Assembly (NCBI GenBank): GCA_947044405.1
Contig: CAMRHE010000036.1
Location: 1,116,001-1,180,000 of the forward strand
DNA length: 64,000 bases
Reading direction: 5' to 3'
Origin: Leptodactylus fallax
Lineage: Eukaryota > Chordata > Amphibia > Anura > Leptodactylidae
Every line of letters starts with the position of its first letter. The first letter of the stretch is position 1. Below, in pieces: positions 42,930 through 54,108 of this stretch. Position numbers and translations under genes: made by a program. Under the pieces are notes generated by a model. The model was given only the letters and a program-made list of their open reading frames with translations, was not told the origin of the DNA and searched no databases.

Positions 42930-44383
42930 CTATTTAATGTATGGCATTCTTTACTTATCTTCACTTATTTTGTCTAGAGAAACTACAGTACTGTGATGAC
43001 CTGCAACAGGTTGACGCATAACTAACAAAGTATCCATGACACTGATGCCCATATGTGTACTTTTGACAATGGTTAAGGTTATTGTCATGTCCCAGGACTT
43101 GGTTTAATTCACTGACATGTATCTGTGATACTGTGTTTGCCTGTGAAGTTTGTCCTTCCTCTCTCTTTGTACCCCCCTAGCTGTGATGCTGTAGCTTCTC
43201 CCCTCTCTCTCTCTACTTTAGTTCACTTGTTTTTGTTGTAACATGTCTGCTCAACTCCTGGAAATGCATCATCATTTTTTACCTATTGCTGATGCTACTA
43301 CTACTACTGCTGTTATGAGGTTTTACAAGATTTACCTGTATTAAAGCATCTGGAATCTTATCTATGCCTCCTCAGTTGAGTTGAACGCTATCTGACAATA
43401 TGTTTCTTGGTGTAAGTACTGGTTTAATATAGAGACTACAGGACACTCTCAACCATACACTTGCAGCCAAGTTATTGAGTCAGAATAGTTATACCACAAA
43501 CTGTATAGATATGTAGAATCATAAGGTCTCCAATTTCTCTAAAAGACATTATTTTCTATTAATGCACAAAAGGTATACAGTATGTAAACAATTTGTCTAG
43601 ACAGAATCTGCATTTAGGCCCTGTTACAAGGCATTTTCAGTAGCTAAATAAAAAAAGTATATAAGGGACAAGCACAGAGACTATGTATGAGTTCCACATA
43701 GGTGTTAAGTCTCAACGCAACAGCACTCAAATGTTAAGGCTCAATGAGCAACAGCACTGTCTAATTCTGCTTGCTATATATTTTAGTGGTGACATTCATT
43801 AACAATAACATTTTTCCTAGCTGTCTATTATATATTTCAATAATTTTAGAATAACCATCATGAGGCAGGTACATGATAAAGAGGGACATTGACATAACTG
43901 ATGAGCTGGCCAGGAGGTTGGGATAATATAAAGGAAGTCCTCAGCAAGTCAACATCTCTAGGAGATTTCAGCTTACTTTACACTGCTCCTTCCAGCAGAT
44001 AGTTTCAGTTGTAATGACATCTTATAGAGCTCTTATGCCCTTTATGGACATCTTACAGTTGTTCCAGGTTGAGGTACATCGTAGGTGCCCTTTAGGGATG
44101 GCAGAGAAAATTAGTGTAGCATTATGATCTCACCTCCAGATGAAAAAAATTCCCTTCTTATATGGATCTGATTAAACTTCTATGCATAATGTGAACATTA
44201 TAGAAATCTATCTTATTCTGCAATATTCTTTTGGTAGAAAAAGGTAAAATGATGAGATTTGTAGAACACTACCGGGAGTTCAGCTTATTTAGATGGAGCA
44301 AACAAAGCCAGTTCAGCCTCAGGTCTGGACAAAGTGGGAATTTAGACAAAAGTCATATCATTTCTGGTAGAAATATAGGTTTC
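42930..44383. other. Gene-free interval
   Basis: A CT-rich patch (43150-43220) and (CTA)n at 43290-43305 are the only notable points. No supported gene or repeat ends. Confidence 0.4.
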
Positions 44384-45205
44384 TTACTCTGATCTAAAAT
44401 TATCAGCACTATATAAGTCTGCCACAGAAAGATGTGCTGCAATAAACCATAACAGCATGTGATGTATCAATATTTGACTTGTTGCAGAACAATTTAAGAC
44501 CTTTTTCATTTTTAAAGATATGTGGGATATACCTCTACATGAGGTAGATGCCTGACGGCTACTCACTTTTTTCTTGCAGGTGGAAGCTGGATCGTCCTCT
44601 TCTCCTGAGGACAGATCAGACAGTGTGGTGGTCGGGGTCTGTGGGTCCGGTCTGTGACGATAAGGCCCAGTAGAGGGTGAAGGTGAGGCTGCTCCCCATA
44701 CTGCCCCTTTAATAGCCGCGTTGGTTGGTTGGGTGGGGGAGATCAGCGGTGCCCGCACCGCCGCTGCTCTCTGGTCTGGCGCTGCCTTGGGAGCGCTGAG
44801 CGCCGGATCACTGTCAGCGCTGGAAGGAGGATGTGAGGAGGACGTCTCCCTCATCGGTGAGGCTGCTCTCTCCGCCAGCAGAGGGGCAGGGAGCCGTCGG
44901 GCCGTCTGTATTATCTGCGCAGCGCTGCTCTCCGGCCCGTCGGATCGCGCATGCTGCTTGGAAAATGGCGTCTGCGCTCCCCCACAGGCCTCAGCATCAG
45001 AGGATCCCTCTTGCCTCTGCAGCGGGAGAAAGTAGCTGGAGATGCCCCCCCTCCTGTGACAGAGGTAAGGGGCTCCCCTGTGGTCTTTTTGGCTCTGGTT
45101 TTGCCCATTTTGGGGTAGTTATGGACCTATTGCAGTGGGGCACCGGTCGGAGCTCTTAGAGTCTGCTGCCGTGCGTGCTCATGCCAAGCCACGCCCCTGG
45201 CAAAT
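44384..45205 (-). mobile_element. GC-rich LINE 5' region (possibly Tx1/L1-like), minus strand
   Basis: This 0.8-kb segment is strikingly GC- and CpG-rich against AT-rich surroundings. On the minus strand it begins near GGGCGTGGCTTGGCATGAGC and soon reads MGKTRAKKTTGEPLTSVTGG (ATG at 45108), then after frame changes MRETSSSHPPSSADSDPAL with Pro/Ser/Ala-rich low-complexity residues from 44854 to about 44560. The GGGCGTGGC start and an MGKT-type short ORF1 start recall amphibian L1/Tx1 LINEs. An alternative is a host CpG-rich promoter or first exon. ORF1 is not intact. Confidence 0.4.
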
Positions 45206-45349
45206 ATTTTTTAATTAGTAAGTTAAAGGATTTTTCTGATAACATGAATTAATGGTATATTGCTAGCATGTGCCATCACTTTGCGATAGGTAGGGATTGA
45301 ACTGATTCTGAGACTGAAAGGTCTGCAGCATTAAAGCTATTGCCCCTTG

Positions 45350-45592
45350 AGGCTAAGGCCCCACATGGCGTCCTGCAGCAAAAAAAAGCTTTGCACAGAA
45401 AGTTCGCAAAGGTTTCCTCTGCGGACTTTCTGCTTCAATTATCTATGGGGAAACCGCCGGCGTTTCCGTAGATATAATTGACATGCTGAGATTTTGCAGT
45501 GTGTGCGCACCACGTATTTTACCGCAAAGTGGGGATGGGATTTGCTGCGTTTTTTTCCGTGGCCTTTACGCCACGTGGGGCCCTGGCCGTAG
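45350..45592. mobile_element. Palindromic miniature element, family A
   Basis: AGGCTAAGGCCCCACATGGC at the left and CCACGTGGGGCCCTGGCC at the right, with the family A core CTATGGGGAAACCGCC and ATAATTGACATGCTGAGATT. Non-coding. Confidence 0.75.
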
Positions 45593-47401
45593 TGTTTTTC
45601 CTGCACATAGCTGGTTCTGCCTATCCTTTCTGCCCGTTCAAACTGCGGCACAGCCCCATTCACTTGAAGGGTTATTCCAACCATTTAAAGGGAGTCTACC
45701 CCTCCCCAAACATATTCAACTTTTGTAGATTTGGAGAAAAACAACTTTGAAGTGCAAATGAGGGAATTTGTGCACTGGGGAGGGGACTGTTCTTGCTGCT
45801 CAGAATCCTAGCATCTCCTGTTAATCCTCCCACTGTTATGTCATCATTCATTAGAGCCCTATCCCCTGCACTCCAGTGAGGGAAACAAAGTAAAGAATAC
45901 ATACAGGGCAGAGAGTGAATTTCAGCACAGGATTTTATAGAAAGAAGTGAAGAAGAATATTACAATATTTATTAATGTCACAAATGCTGCCAGAAAATCA
46001 AAAGTTGTTAAAAGTTTAAACAGATTATTTGTTGAGACCCACTTTACACATCACAATTTGGTCAAGTAATTTTTGTATGTATAAGAAGTGGGTCCTTAAA
46101 AAAAAGTTTAAAATACAGCAGCACTACACTATGTGAGCACAGTTTTCCTTTGAAAATCCTATAGTTTTCGGACTACCACTCATATGAAAAAGCTTAGCAC
46201 AGTTTTTCTGCGGTGCTTATTAATGATGTAGGCGCAGCTCCTTAAATGTTGAATGTTGTGCATATGTTAGTTTAGATGAGCTTTTTTGGCCATGTGCACT
46301 TGTTAAAAAAAAAAAAAATGACGCAACTGCCCATTTTTTAATGCTTTCTAACCTGACAGGCTTTTTTACGCTGCCCATGGACTGGATTGCATTTGCGACT
46401 TTTTTTTCATCATTTTTAAAAAAGGCGCAAGTCATAAATACAGTGTGAAAAGGATCTCCATTTATACCATGTGCCCTTTTCTTGCCAAAAAGCAAAAGTA
46501 GCGAGGGCAGCATAACATCTGGAGAACTGTTTAACTCTTGCTAGGAAAAATGATCTTAATTTTTTAAAAAAATGCTCAACTCTAACCTTCACACCATATT
46601 TCAACAACCAGCTAAAATACTGTTTTTATGCAGCTAAGCTTTCAATAAGTATTCACATTGTCATCTAATTCTAGATCCCCAGACAGTGCAGTGGATTCCT
46701 TCTTCTTCATTGAGTTCCTTCTAATTTTAGCATACATTGTATTGTACATTGATTGTATAGTCCTTTATTATTGTAGGTGTAGCGTTCTAGTTAAATATAG
46801 TGTTTAACTTTTTCCAATAACTAAATGAGACACTGCACATGAACCTCCTAACCAGCTTTTTCTATGTAATTCTCTAAATTGTCAATTAGGTTAATTGGCT
46901 TCCTATGTGTGTTGGATATAGGAAAACTGTTTGTCAGCCTCATGGGGACTAGGACTAGCATTAATGTAATCACTGTACAACACTGCAGTCTATGTCAGCA
47001 TTTTGTACACATCTGGTATTTATACATAAAAAATCTGAAAATAATAATCCAGGGTTATTAATCATGGGGATTTATATATGCATCTATATGTAAACTATAT
47101 GTAAATATTATTATAGTGGAAATTCTGTTAAACTATACATGTAGCAGTTAATAGATACCAATACTGAGAACAGAGATGACGTTCCAATTGCTCACTGGTT
47201 TTACATTGTGTAAACCATATTCACTATGCCAAATTATTGAAATCGAACAAGCCAAAGAGAATAAAGTGATTTATACTAAAGTACTTTTATATCTTTACAA
47301 AACAAAGGTACATTTTTCACATTTTGGCTATATAAATTTCAATCAGTAAAGCTGATACACATTATATCAATGTCGATGCAGCCTTCCAGTTTCTGCAGAA
47401 T
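45593..47401. other. Gene-free interval with decayed repeats
   Basis: TTTAAAGGGAGTCTACCCC at 45683-45701 looks like the left end of a TTAA element like 60044-60477. The rest, including (A)n near 46304 and GACTTTTTTTTCATC, gives no supported gene. Confidence 0.4.
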
Positions 47402-47706
47402 TAAGCTTCATGCACAAGACCGTAGTTTTTATCTGCTGATAACTGCGGATAAAAGTACGGACCCACTCATTTCTATGGGCTCATACACACGGCCGTACTT
47501 TATGTGGCCGTGTGTCCGTGCTGTAAACAAGGACCACAAATTATGAAGCATGTCCCATTTATGCCTTCATTTCAGCACAAACAAGTGTAGGGGATCATAC
47601 AAGTCTTTTTGCATATCTGTGATTACAGATGACATACTGACTTGTTTTTTGCACATCAGTATTTGTGGAAAGTAAAAACCACTACAGTCGTGTGCAGGAG
47701 GCCTTA
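47402..47706. mobile_element. Inverted-repeat miniature element
   Basis: Left TAAGCTTCATGCACAAGACC and GTAG, right CTACAGTCGTGTGCAGGAGG and CCTTA, plus inner GGCCGTACTT/AAGTACGG-type pairs. About 305 bases, non-coding. Confidence 0.7.
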
Positions 47707-47734
47707 CCCAACAATCTAATATATGGGTAATGCA

Positions 47735-48870
47735 GAAACATAGAAGATCAATTACAGAAAAAGACTAGTCCATCTAGTCTGCCCTTATATCTTTTTAACC
47801 CTTGTCTAAAGGGAGTCTATCAGTAGTAAATCGGTTGTTAACCTAATCACAGTACCTTGTAGATGTGATTCTACAGTCTCTGCCTCTCTTATTCTCTTTG
47901 GAATCCTATTTTTCTGTAAATTGCTGCCTTATGCAAATGAGGGAACAAGTGCTTTTGGGCATGTCTTAGCTTGCCTGGGCAATTGATATACTGAGATTTC
48001 CATAAATGCAATAGTTTTGGAAATCACAGCCTTTCTGCTGCGTGTATTTTTCTGCAATGTGTGGATGGGATTCACTAAAATCCCTTCCACTTTGCAGGGA
48101 CTATAAAACGCTGTGGTTTTTGCCGAGGCACTTATGCCATGTGGAGCCCCGACTTAATGTGTGTTTTTATAGTGTTTTTTTTTTTTTTTAACTCTATTTC
48201 ATTGTTCTACACTATTTTTTGTCCCCCTAAGGGACTTTAACTTGTGATCTTCTGATTGCTTTTATAATGCAATAAACCTATGTAGTGCAATTCATTACTG
48301 TCATTTTCTGACAAGCATTCTATTAGGCCATGACTTTGGGCCATGAAAAGGTATTGGACCACTGCAATCTCATTCACAGGGGTGCTGATGCCTCCCCCTC
48401 CCTCCAGACACCCATAGATGCCGTGGTCGCTATTGACAGTAGCATCTAAGGAGTTAGATGCCTGGGATAGGTGTTTTGCTGATCCCAGGCAATAGGAACA
48501 GCTGCCTGGCTGTGATTACACAGCCAGGCACCTGCACCAGAGCACAAGGGGGACCCCGCATTATTCCGTCGCAAGTGACATGGAAAATCAATTGCGGTGG
48601 AATAAGTGACCGACATAGAAAGTCTATACGCTGGTCACTAATGGGTTAAATTTCACTTACTGCAGATTTCCCAACCACATCTGGTGGAAGTTTGTTCCTA
48701 GCCTCAACTACTCTTTCAGTGAAATAATATTTTCTGACATTGGTTCTGATCTGACCAACTCATTTCAGACTGTGCCCCCTTGTTCTTGTGTATAGTTTAT
48801 TAAAAACGCAGATTTTGAACCTTATTTATACCTTAAACATATTTAATGTTTCAAGTAAAGTGCAAAGGCA
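47735..48870 (-). pseudogene. CR1-like LINE 3' end, split by later insertions
   Basis: The minus strand of 47745-47805 carries the LINE tail CTAGATGGACTAGTC with AACATAGAAGATCAA, and 48660-48800 carries the C-terminal codons (AAGAGTAGTTGAGGCTAGG, AAATATTATTTCACTG). The same two parts lie side by side on the plus strand at 58550-58735. The 850 bases between them hold a left half of a TTAA element (AAAGGGAGTCTATCAG at 47807), a half copy of family A (47984-48153) and a segment ending AATGGGTTAA near 48650. Confidence 0.6.
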
Positions 48871-49127
48871 GGCTAAAAAAGGTCCGTTGCCAATAGTCCC
48901 CTAACAGCAGCTGTTGAAAGAAAGATCAGGCATGTTGGATTTAAATGAGCTCAGTTTTCTGACCCCACAGCAGATAATATGTCTGAGGTAGTATGCATGT
49001 CTACGGCAAGGTTAGGGATGATAGCCGTCATCTGAAAGATAAATGGGTGTACAGTTATCTCATGTATTAACATCTAAAGAACAATAAGTCTAACATCTAG
49101 GGCAGAAGAGATATCTGTACTGTACAT
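48871..49127. other. Short gene-free interval
   Basis: No feature recognised between the LINE fragment and the next TTAA element. Confidence 0.35.
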
Positions 49128-49336
49128 TTAAAGGGGTTGTCAGTTTCAGACAAATATTAAGAGACAAATGTTATTGTTTGTGTAATAAAAGGTTCTATAA
49201 TTTTCCAATATACTTTCTGTATCAATTACTCACAGTTTTCTAGATATCTGCTTGCTGTCATTCATTCTGCTTACTGCCAGTAGATACAAATCAGTCCATG
49301 GTCATGTGATGTACACACAGGTGCACAGCTCGTTAC

Positions 49337-49447
49337 AACTCCAAAAAAAAAAATTATATATATTTATATATGCATGCATTTATTAGTATAATTCTTGCTT
49401 AATTGGCATTGGTTCACTTTGGGCACTGCTATTTAAAATTTTATATA

Positions 49448-49491
<44 letters not shown>

Positions 49492-50545
49492 TTTATATGA
49501 TGCATATGCATTTATATACACATATTACTTCAACATGCACTATTGTGTCAGTATTATTGGTCTATTTCATGTATTTGATAGCTCTTTTTTGATGCCTGTT
49601 TCCTAGTAGAATGTTTAGGGCATCATAATGCACACATATTCTTTTTCTCTGTCCCTTATTCAGCGCATGCGCGCTTTGTGTTCTGTGACCCTTCTTTATT
49701 TTGAATGGGAATGGGCTCCATCGCATTCACGCGTGCGCGATTGGAGCCCTCCTTCCTTCCCCTTAATATTGCATGATGATGTCGTCACGTTACGCATTCG
49801 TGCTGACTTCATCGCGCTTTTTGGTCTGGATCTTCCTCCATTGGCTATGCATATATACAGCGCCTTATACTAGTTGCCACAGGTGAATTTACTTAGTTTT
49901 GCTATATATATCCCCCATCTATCTTATCCCATTGCCTCCTGACGAAGCCATCGTGTGGCGAAACGCGCATCGGGCGCAGCACTTTTTACCTCCCTGTGGC
50001 GCTATTATCCTGTTGGCATCCTATTATTCTTCTAAATTTGGGCAACTGGTATGTAAATGTGTGCTAATTAATTCATTGATCTACATACATTCAGTTTCTC
50101 TGGATTTGTATAATTGTTGGTGTATTCTGGCCTATTTTTGGCTTGTTAACCCATGCATGTATTATATGTAGCTTTAACCCATAGGTTTCTCATAATGTCT
50201 GTAATTTATATACTCTGAGACTCTAGTTCTTTGTATATTTCTAGTACTTTACTTGATAGAACCCTGGGTGTATTGCTGGTTCGGCTATTATTGTCATATT
50301 ACTGTATGCATTTAATCTTAAGATACTGGTCTGCTATTTTTCTATTTTTTGATTAATTGCACCAAGGATTTATGCCGCCCTGGGAGGGTTAGTTTCTTTG
50401 TACCATTACGCTATATTCCATCTGCGTACGTGTTTGCACATTCTTTTAGACAGATTTGTACATGTATGTATTTATATATTTTTTCAATAAATTTGAATAT
50501 TTTTCTAAGAACTGAGTTTCTACGAACCAATTTTGTCTGTTTGCA
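49337..50545 (+). repeat. Insertion carrying a hammerhead-like motif, possibly Penelope-like
   Basis: Bounded by TTAC on both sides (49333-49336, 50546-50549), which is the probable target duplication inside the TTAA element. Starts with an A-rich stretch, includes a (TA)n tract at 49449-49487, a GC-rich part with GCGCATGCGCGC near 49664, the hammerhead-like motif at 49939 and ends after TTCAATAAATTTGAATATTT. No protein-coding sequence recognised. Class is inferred from the ribozyme-like motif only. Confidence 0.5.
49939..49972 (+). ncRNA. Hammerhead-ribozyme-like core, best stem II of the four
   Basis: CTGACGA (49939-49945), A, perfect 4-bp stem GCCA with TGGC around loop TCGTG, GAAA (49960-49963), then CGCGCATCGGGCG. 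ACGCGCAT is close to the palindrome ACGCGT-type stem III that can pair between tandem copies, leaving an AUC triplet. The extra A between CUGACGA and stem II departs from the classic core. Confidence 0.45.
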
Positions 50546-51023
50546 TTACCAGGCAGATGTCTGATTACTGGGCTGTGACTATAACGAGCTGTGCACTTGT
50601 GTACATCACATGACCATGGACTAATTTTTATCCACTGGGAGTAAACAGAATGAATGACAACAAGCAGAGATCTAGAAAACCGTGAGGAATGGATACAGAA
50701 AGTATATTGGAGAATTGTACAACTTTCTATTATACAAACAATAACATTTGTCTCTCAATATTGGTCTGAAAGTGGGCAACCCTTTAATTCAGAGATGATT
50801 GTCTAGAAATCTCTGGGGATAAGACTAGGTCTAGGTCAGGGTGGATTGCCAGCCTTTTAAAGTAAACAATTAATATTTTAAGTATGTGATAGCAATGATA
50901 TTGGAAGTAGGGACACCAAAAAGATGATTTATTTATACAGGGGTGTCTTTTATATCTTTATCTACTTATACAGATGAATTGGAAAATTTTGTAAAAATTA
51001 TTGCAAACCATAAAGTAGATATA

Positions 51024-51372
51024 CAGGTGCACCTCAATAAATTAGAATATCTTTGAAACGTTCATTAATTTCAGTAATTTAATTCATAATCAGCAGTCTT
51101 CCATGATTGTGTGTCCTACTGAACCACACTGAGGGACCATTTAAAGCCTTAGGAAACCTTGACAGGTTACAATACTGAACTTTTTTACAATATTCTAATT
51201 TTATTAGATTTTGGTTTTCATTACCTGTAATACATAATCAACATTTACAGAAATAAAACACTTGAAATAGAACACTCTGTGTGTAAAGAATCTAGAAAAT
51301 ATAGGTCACTTTTTTAATTTAATTACTGAAATAAATGTTTCAAAGATATTCTAATTTATTGAGATGCACCTG
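51024..51372. mobile_element. Tc1/mariner-type miniature element, second copy
   Basis: TA at 51022-51023 and 51373-51374; ends CAGGTGCACCTCAATAAATT and AATTTATTGAGATGCACCTG. Same body as 11232-11619 with short internal deletions. Confidence 0.9.
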
Positions 51373-51374
51373 TA

Positions 51375-52084
51375 TGTGTAAAGATATTGCATACTTGTTG
51401 TTACATTATCAAATGTGACTCATTGCCTTATGGTAGTTCTCGAAGAAAAGTAAATGGTTGTATATTGACACTCTAAATCAAAATGTTTGTTGGGAAATAA
51501 ATCAATTTGAAGGATGCAGAAAAAGAATCCACATTAATAACAGACTTTCTGTAATGAAAGGAAACAAGTCCAAACATTCTCCATTGCAAATGACTTGTCG
51601 CGATTGTATCCTAAAATCATTAGCTAGAGCTGAGCTCTATCAGCTTGATCAAAATTCTGCTGAGACTTTCCTGAAAATATATGAAATGAACTGACTGGCA
51701 TCTTTGTCATGCTAGAATCTGTTTTTATCAAGAAAGACTTGAGAACAGATGTTAATAAAAGAGCTCTAACCTTGGCATCTCCTTGATCTGACCTCTGTGC
51801 AAAAGCTTTGCCATCCATAAAAAATCCTAGAAATTTGATAACTTCAAAAAGACCACCTACAAATACTGAAAAAAAAGCCTACAGTAGCTTCTTTAGCTTC
51901 TTTCAGCTTCATAATCTACATGGCTATAGTTTACTTATAGTATACTTTCCTTTGATATCATACAGAGATAAATATAATTTTAAAGAAAGAAGTGTGATTT
52001 GATGTATGGCTAATACATACAATTGAATATATTAAAGTATATACTGTTTGTAAAACATTATACACTGCATTATAAACTACGTTA
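51375..52084. other. Gene-free interval with one unexplained small frame
   Basis: 51458-51694 (plus) is open for 78 codons and reads CRKRIHINNRLSVMKG then LQMTCRDCILKSLARAELY near its end. The composition is not obviously repeat-like, but there is no splice context or family match, so it is not called a gene. Confidence 0.3.
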
Positions 52085-52237
52085 TACGTACAGCATTATG
52101 ATTATATTGTGAGGGTCCACTAATAGAAGTATCATTATGCTATGAGGGTCCACTAATGGAAGCATTATACTTTGTGGGGCTACTAATGGAAGCTTTATAC
52201 TATGAGGGGCCACTAATGGAAGCATTATACTGTGAGG
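52085..52237. repeat. Short tandem array of the GGGCCACT/ATTATACT type
   Basis: Four or five units of about 33 bases with core GGGGCCACTAATGGAAGCAT and TATACT. They are the same unit type as in the two hAT elements at 7594 and 21527, which suggests this is part of a third, truncated relative. Confidence 0.7.
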
Positions 52238-52600
52238 CAGGGCCGCTTTAACCATAGAACCAATGCTGCACTTGCACCAGGCCCTATGGTAGCGGGGGCT
52301 CTGTTGGGACAGCAGGACAGTCCTGCATATTTTGTCCTGCCGGGCTGCCCCAGTTGCATACAGTGATGAAGCAGGGATCTGTCCACTCCCTGTTTCACCA
52401 TTCATCCTCTCTTCCATGGGAGCTGCAGGCACAGGTGATGTCCTCACTTACATCGCGCCTGCAGCTCCCTGAAGACTTGGGATGAGACAGCAGGGGAGTG
52501 AGGAGAGGTGAGTATTAGTTTGTTTTTTTTGTGTGTGGTAGGAGAGGAACATTAAACTGTGGGGACAACTACAGGGGGACTGTAACCCTTACCCTGCCGT
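52238..52600. mobile_element. Left part of a hAT-type element
   Basis: CAGGGCCGCTTTAACCATAG at 52238 matches the CAGGGCCGGC terminus of the 7594 element, and like it leads through a GC-rich part to GGTGAGTATTAGTTTG and one array-like unit (GGAACATTAAACTGTGGGG, 52545-52563). No right terminus or target duplication is found, so the element is truncated or its right end is eroded. Confidence 0.5.
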
Positions 52601-52839
52601 CTGGCCAGGATCAGATAGGGCTATGAAGATTACCTTGGATCCATTTTAAAGATGAGCATGTCATCTTTAAAATGATACCAAGATCATCATGATAGCCCTT
52701 ACAGATCCAGAGCGATTCGCTGGTGAAAATGATGTTCGGCATTGAGATCCCAATGCGGCTCTCAATTCCCGACAGCATTTTTAACAGCAAATCAGATGTA
52801 TTTTTTCTCTGATGTATTATCACTTGTTCATATATACCC

Positions 52840-53860
52840 TTTTATCTTCAGGAATGCTGTATTTATGCTCTGTAATCAAGCCCTTTCTGTTGTACCAAGA
52901 CCCTTTTGTTGTCCCATTAGCATACCCATGCTAAACTCATTATCCCCGCAGGGGGTTCCTGCAAACATGTGGCTGGAAAGGCTTTTGAGCAAACAAAGAA
53001 GAGACTTTGTGTCTCTAGCCAAAACTATAAAGGAAATACGGTTTTATGGTAATATTTCCCTAGGAGGACATCCTCCAGTCGGACCGATAAATTCCTCGGT
53101 TGTGCATGGCGGAGACAAATGCCTCAAATCCAAAAACGGTACTGGTGGGCGCAGGGAAAAGATCCAGACACTGAACTCATTAGACAAAGGGTTCTATGGG
53201 GTCATTCTTGTTGTCTACACAATGGGGGTCTCCCCATGAACCTCCATCACACCTTGCCTGACACTATGGTCATCAGGCAAAGAAATATGATGATTCATAG
53301 TTATTTGGGTTTCGAGATGGAGGGCGGGACTTCCCCTCCTAGTGACATCACTCGGAGGAGACTGGGGATAGTTATATGGTCTCACCTGAGGGACAAAGAG
53401 AGTTCTTATCCTGGGAAAGATGTGAGAACATGTTGCGCTGTGGACTTAAGCAAGTGCCCTGAGGCCTAGCAGTGAGGCCTTAAAGATCTGATGCTGGAAG
53501 ACATGTAAGCAGACAGGCTCTACTACTGACTTAAGAAAGCGCCCTAGGCCAAACTACTGACGCCTAGAGAACCAATTACAAACTTGTTCTGGTATTTTCC
53601 TATGTTTTATTCCCATTTTATTTTCTGTACTGTATTGTGCTTTTACCTGTATTTGCTTGACTATCCATTGATGTGTATTTCTGTATATGTCAGTGGCTAG
53701 TACCAACCCTCTCGGATTAATATATAAAATTTATAAAGCTCATTTCATAATATCCTATGAACTCAGTCCACTCACGGGGCTTGAGTGGAAGGTTAAGAAG
53801 GGTGATCGCAGGTAGGCCAAGCGACTTGGCAAAGTGGTATCCTTCACATCACGGTCATGT
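52840..53860 (+). other. Possible old retroviral or retrotransposon LTR-like segment
   Basis: The segment has higher GC content than its flanks, contains TATAAAATTTATAAAGCTC near 53722 and a direct repetition of a CCTAGGC/GCCCTGAGGCC phrase near 53455-53555, and no decipherable protein. These are weak hints of an LTR. I cannot identify TG...CA borders, a primer-binding site or a partner LTR, so the class remains open. Confidence 0.2.
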
Positions 53861-53929
53861 GACTTAGTTAACAATTGACCCTCCAGCTGTTATTCATTAG
53901 TACTACATTCTTTTCCATCCTTTTGTAAT

Positions 53930-54106
53930 CCCTGACCCAACTTTTTTGAAATGTGTTGCTGCCATCAAATTCTAAATGAGTTAATTTTTTTAAATGAAAT
54001 TGAAAAATGTATTCTATTATCAATAAATATAAGAAATTTCCAAATCATTGTATTCTTCTTTCTTTACATTTTATACAGTGTCACAACTTTTTTGGAATTG
54101 GGGTTG
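53930..54106. mobile_element. Right end of a Tc1-type element
   Basis: CACAACTTTTTTGGAATTGG followed by GGTTG and TA (54107-54108) is a Tc1-type inverted terminus; upstream AAATGTGTTGCTGCCATC and TCAAATTCTAAATGAG belong to the same element type. The left part and transposase are absent, so this is a one-ended remnant. Confidence 0.6.
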
Positions 54107-54108
54107 TA

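Larger units (their letters stand above)
49132..50783. mobile_element. TTAA-flanked miniature element split by a 1.2-kb insertion
   Basis: TTAA at 49128-49131 and 50784-50787; left end AGGGGTTGTCAGTTTCAGAC, right end TCTGAAAGTGGGCAACCCT. The arms (TAATAAAAGGTTCTATAATT, TCATTCATTCTGCTTACTG, GTCATGTGATGTACACA) are inverse copies over about 200 bases. A related copy without the insertion is at 60633-60895. Confidence 0.85.

Noticed and set aside
44721..45159. Plus-strand frames of 104-108 codons in GC-rich DNA
   Set aside because: High GC content lowers stop frequency; the minus strand gives a more coherent LINE-like start, and no plus-strand motif is seen.
52742..53239. 165-codon open frame
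   Set aside because: No recognisable motif, starts and ends in the possible LTR-like segment, and overlaps a different frame with equal claim.
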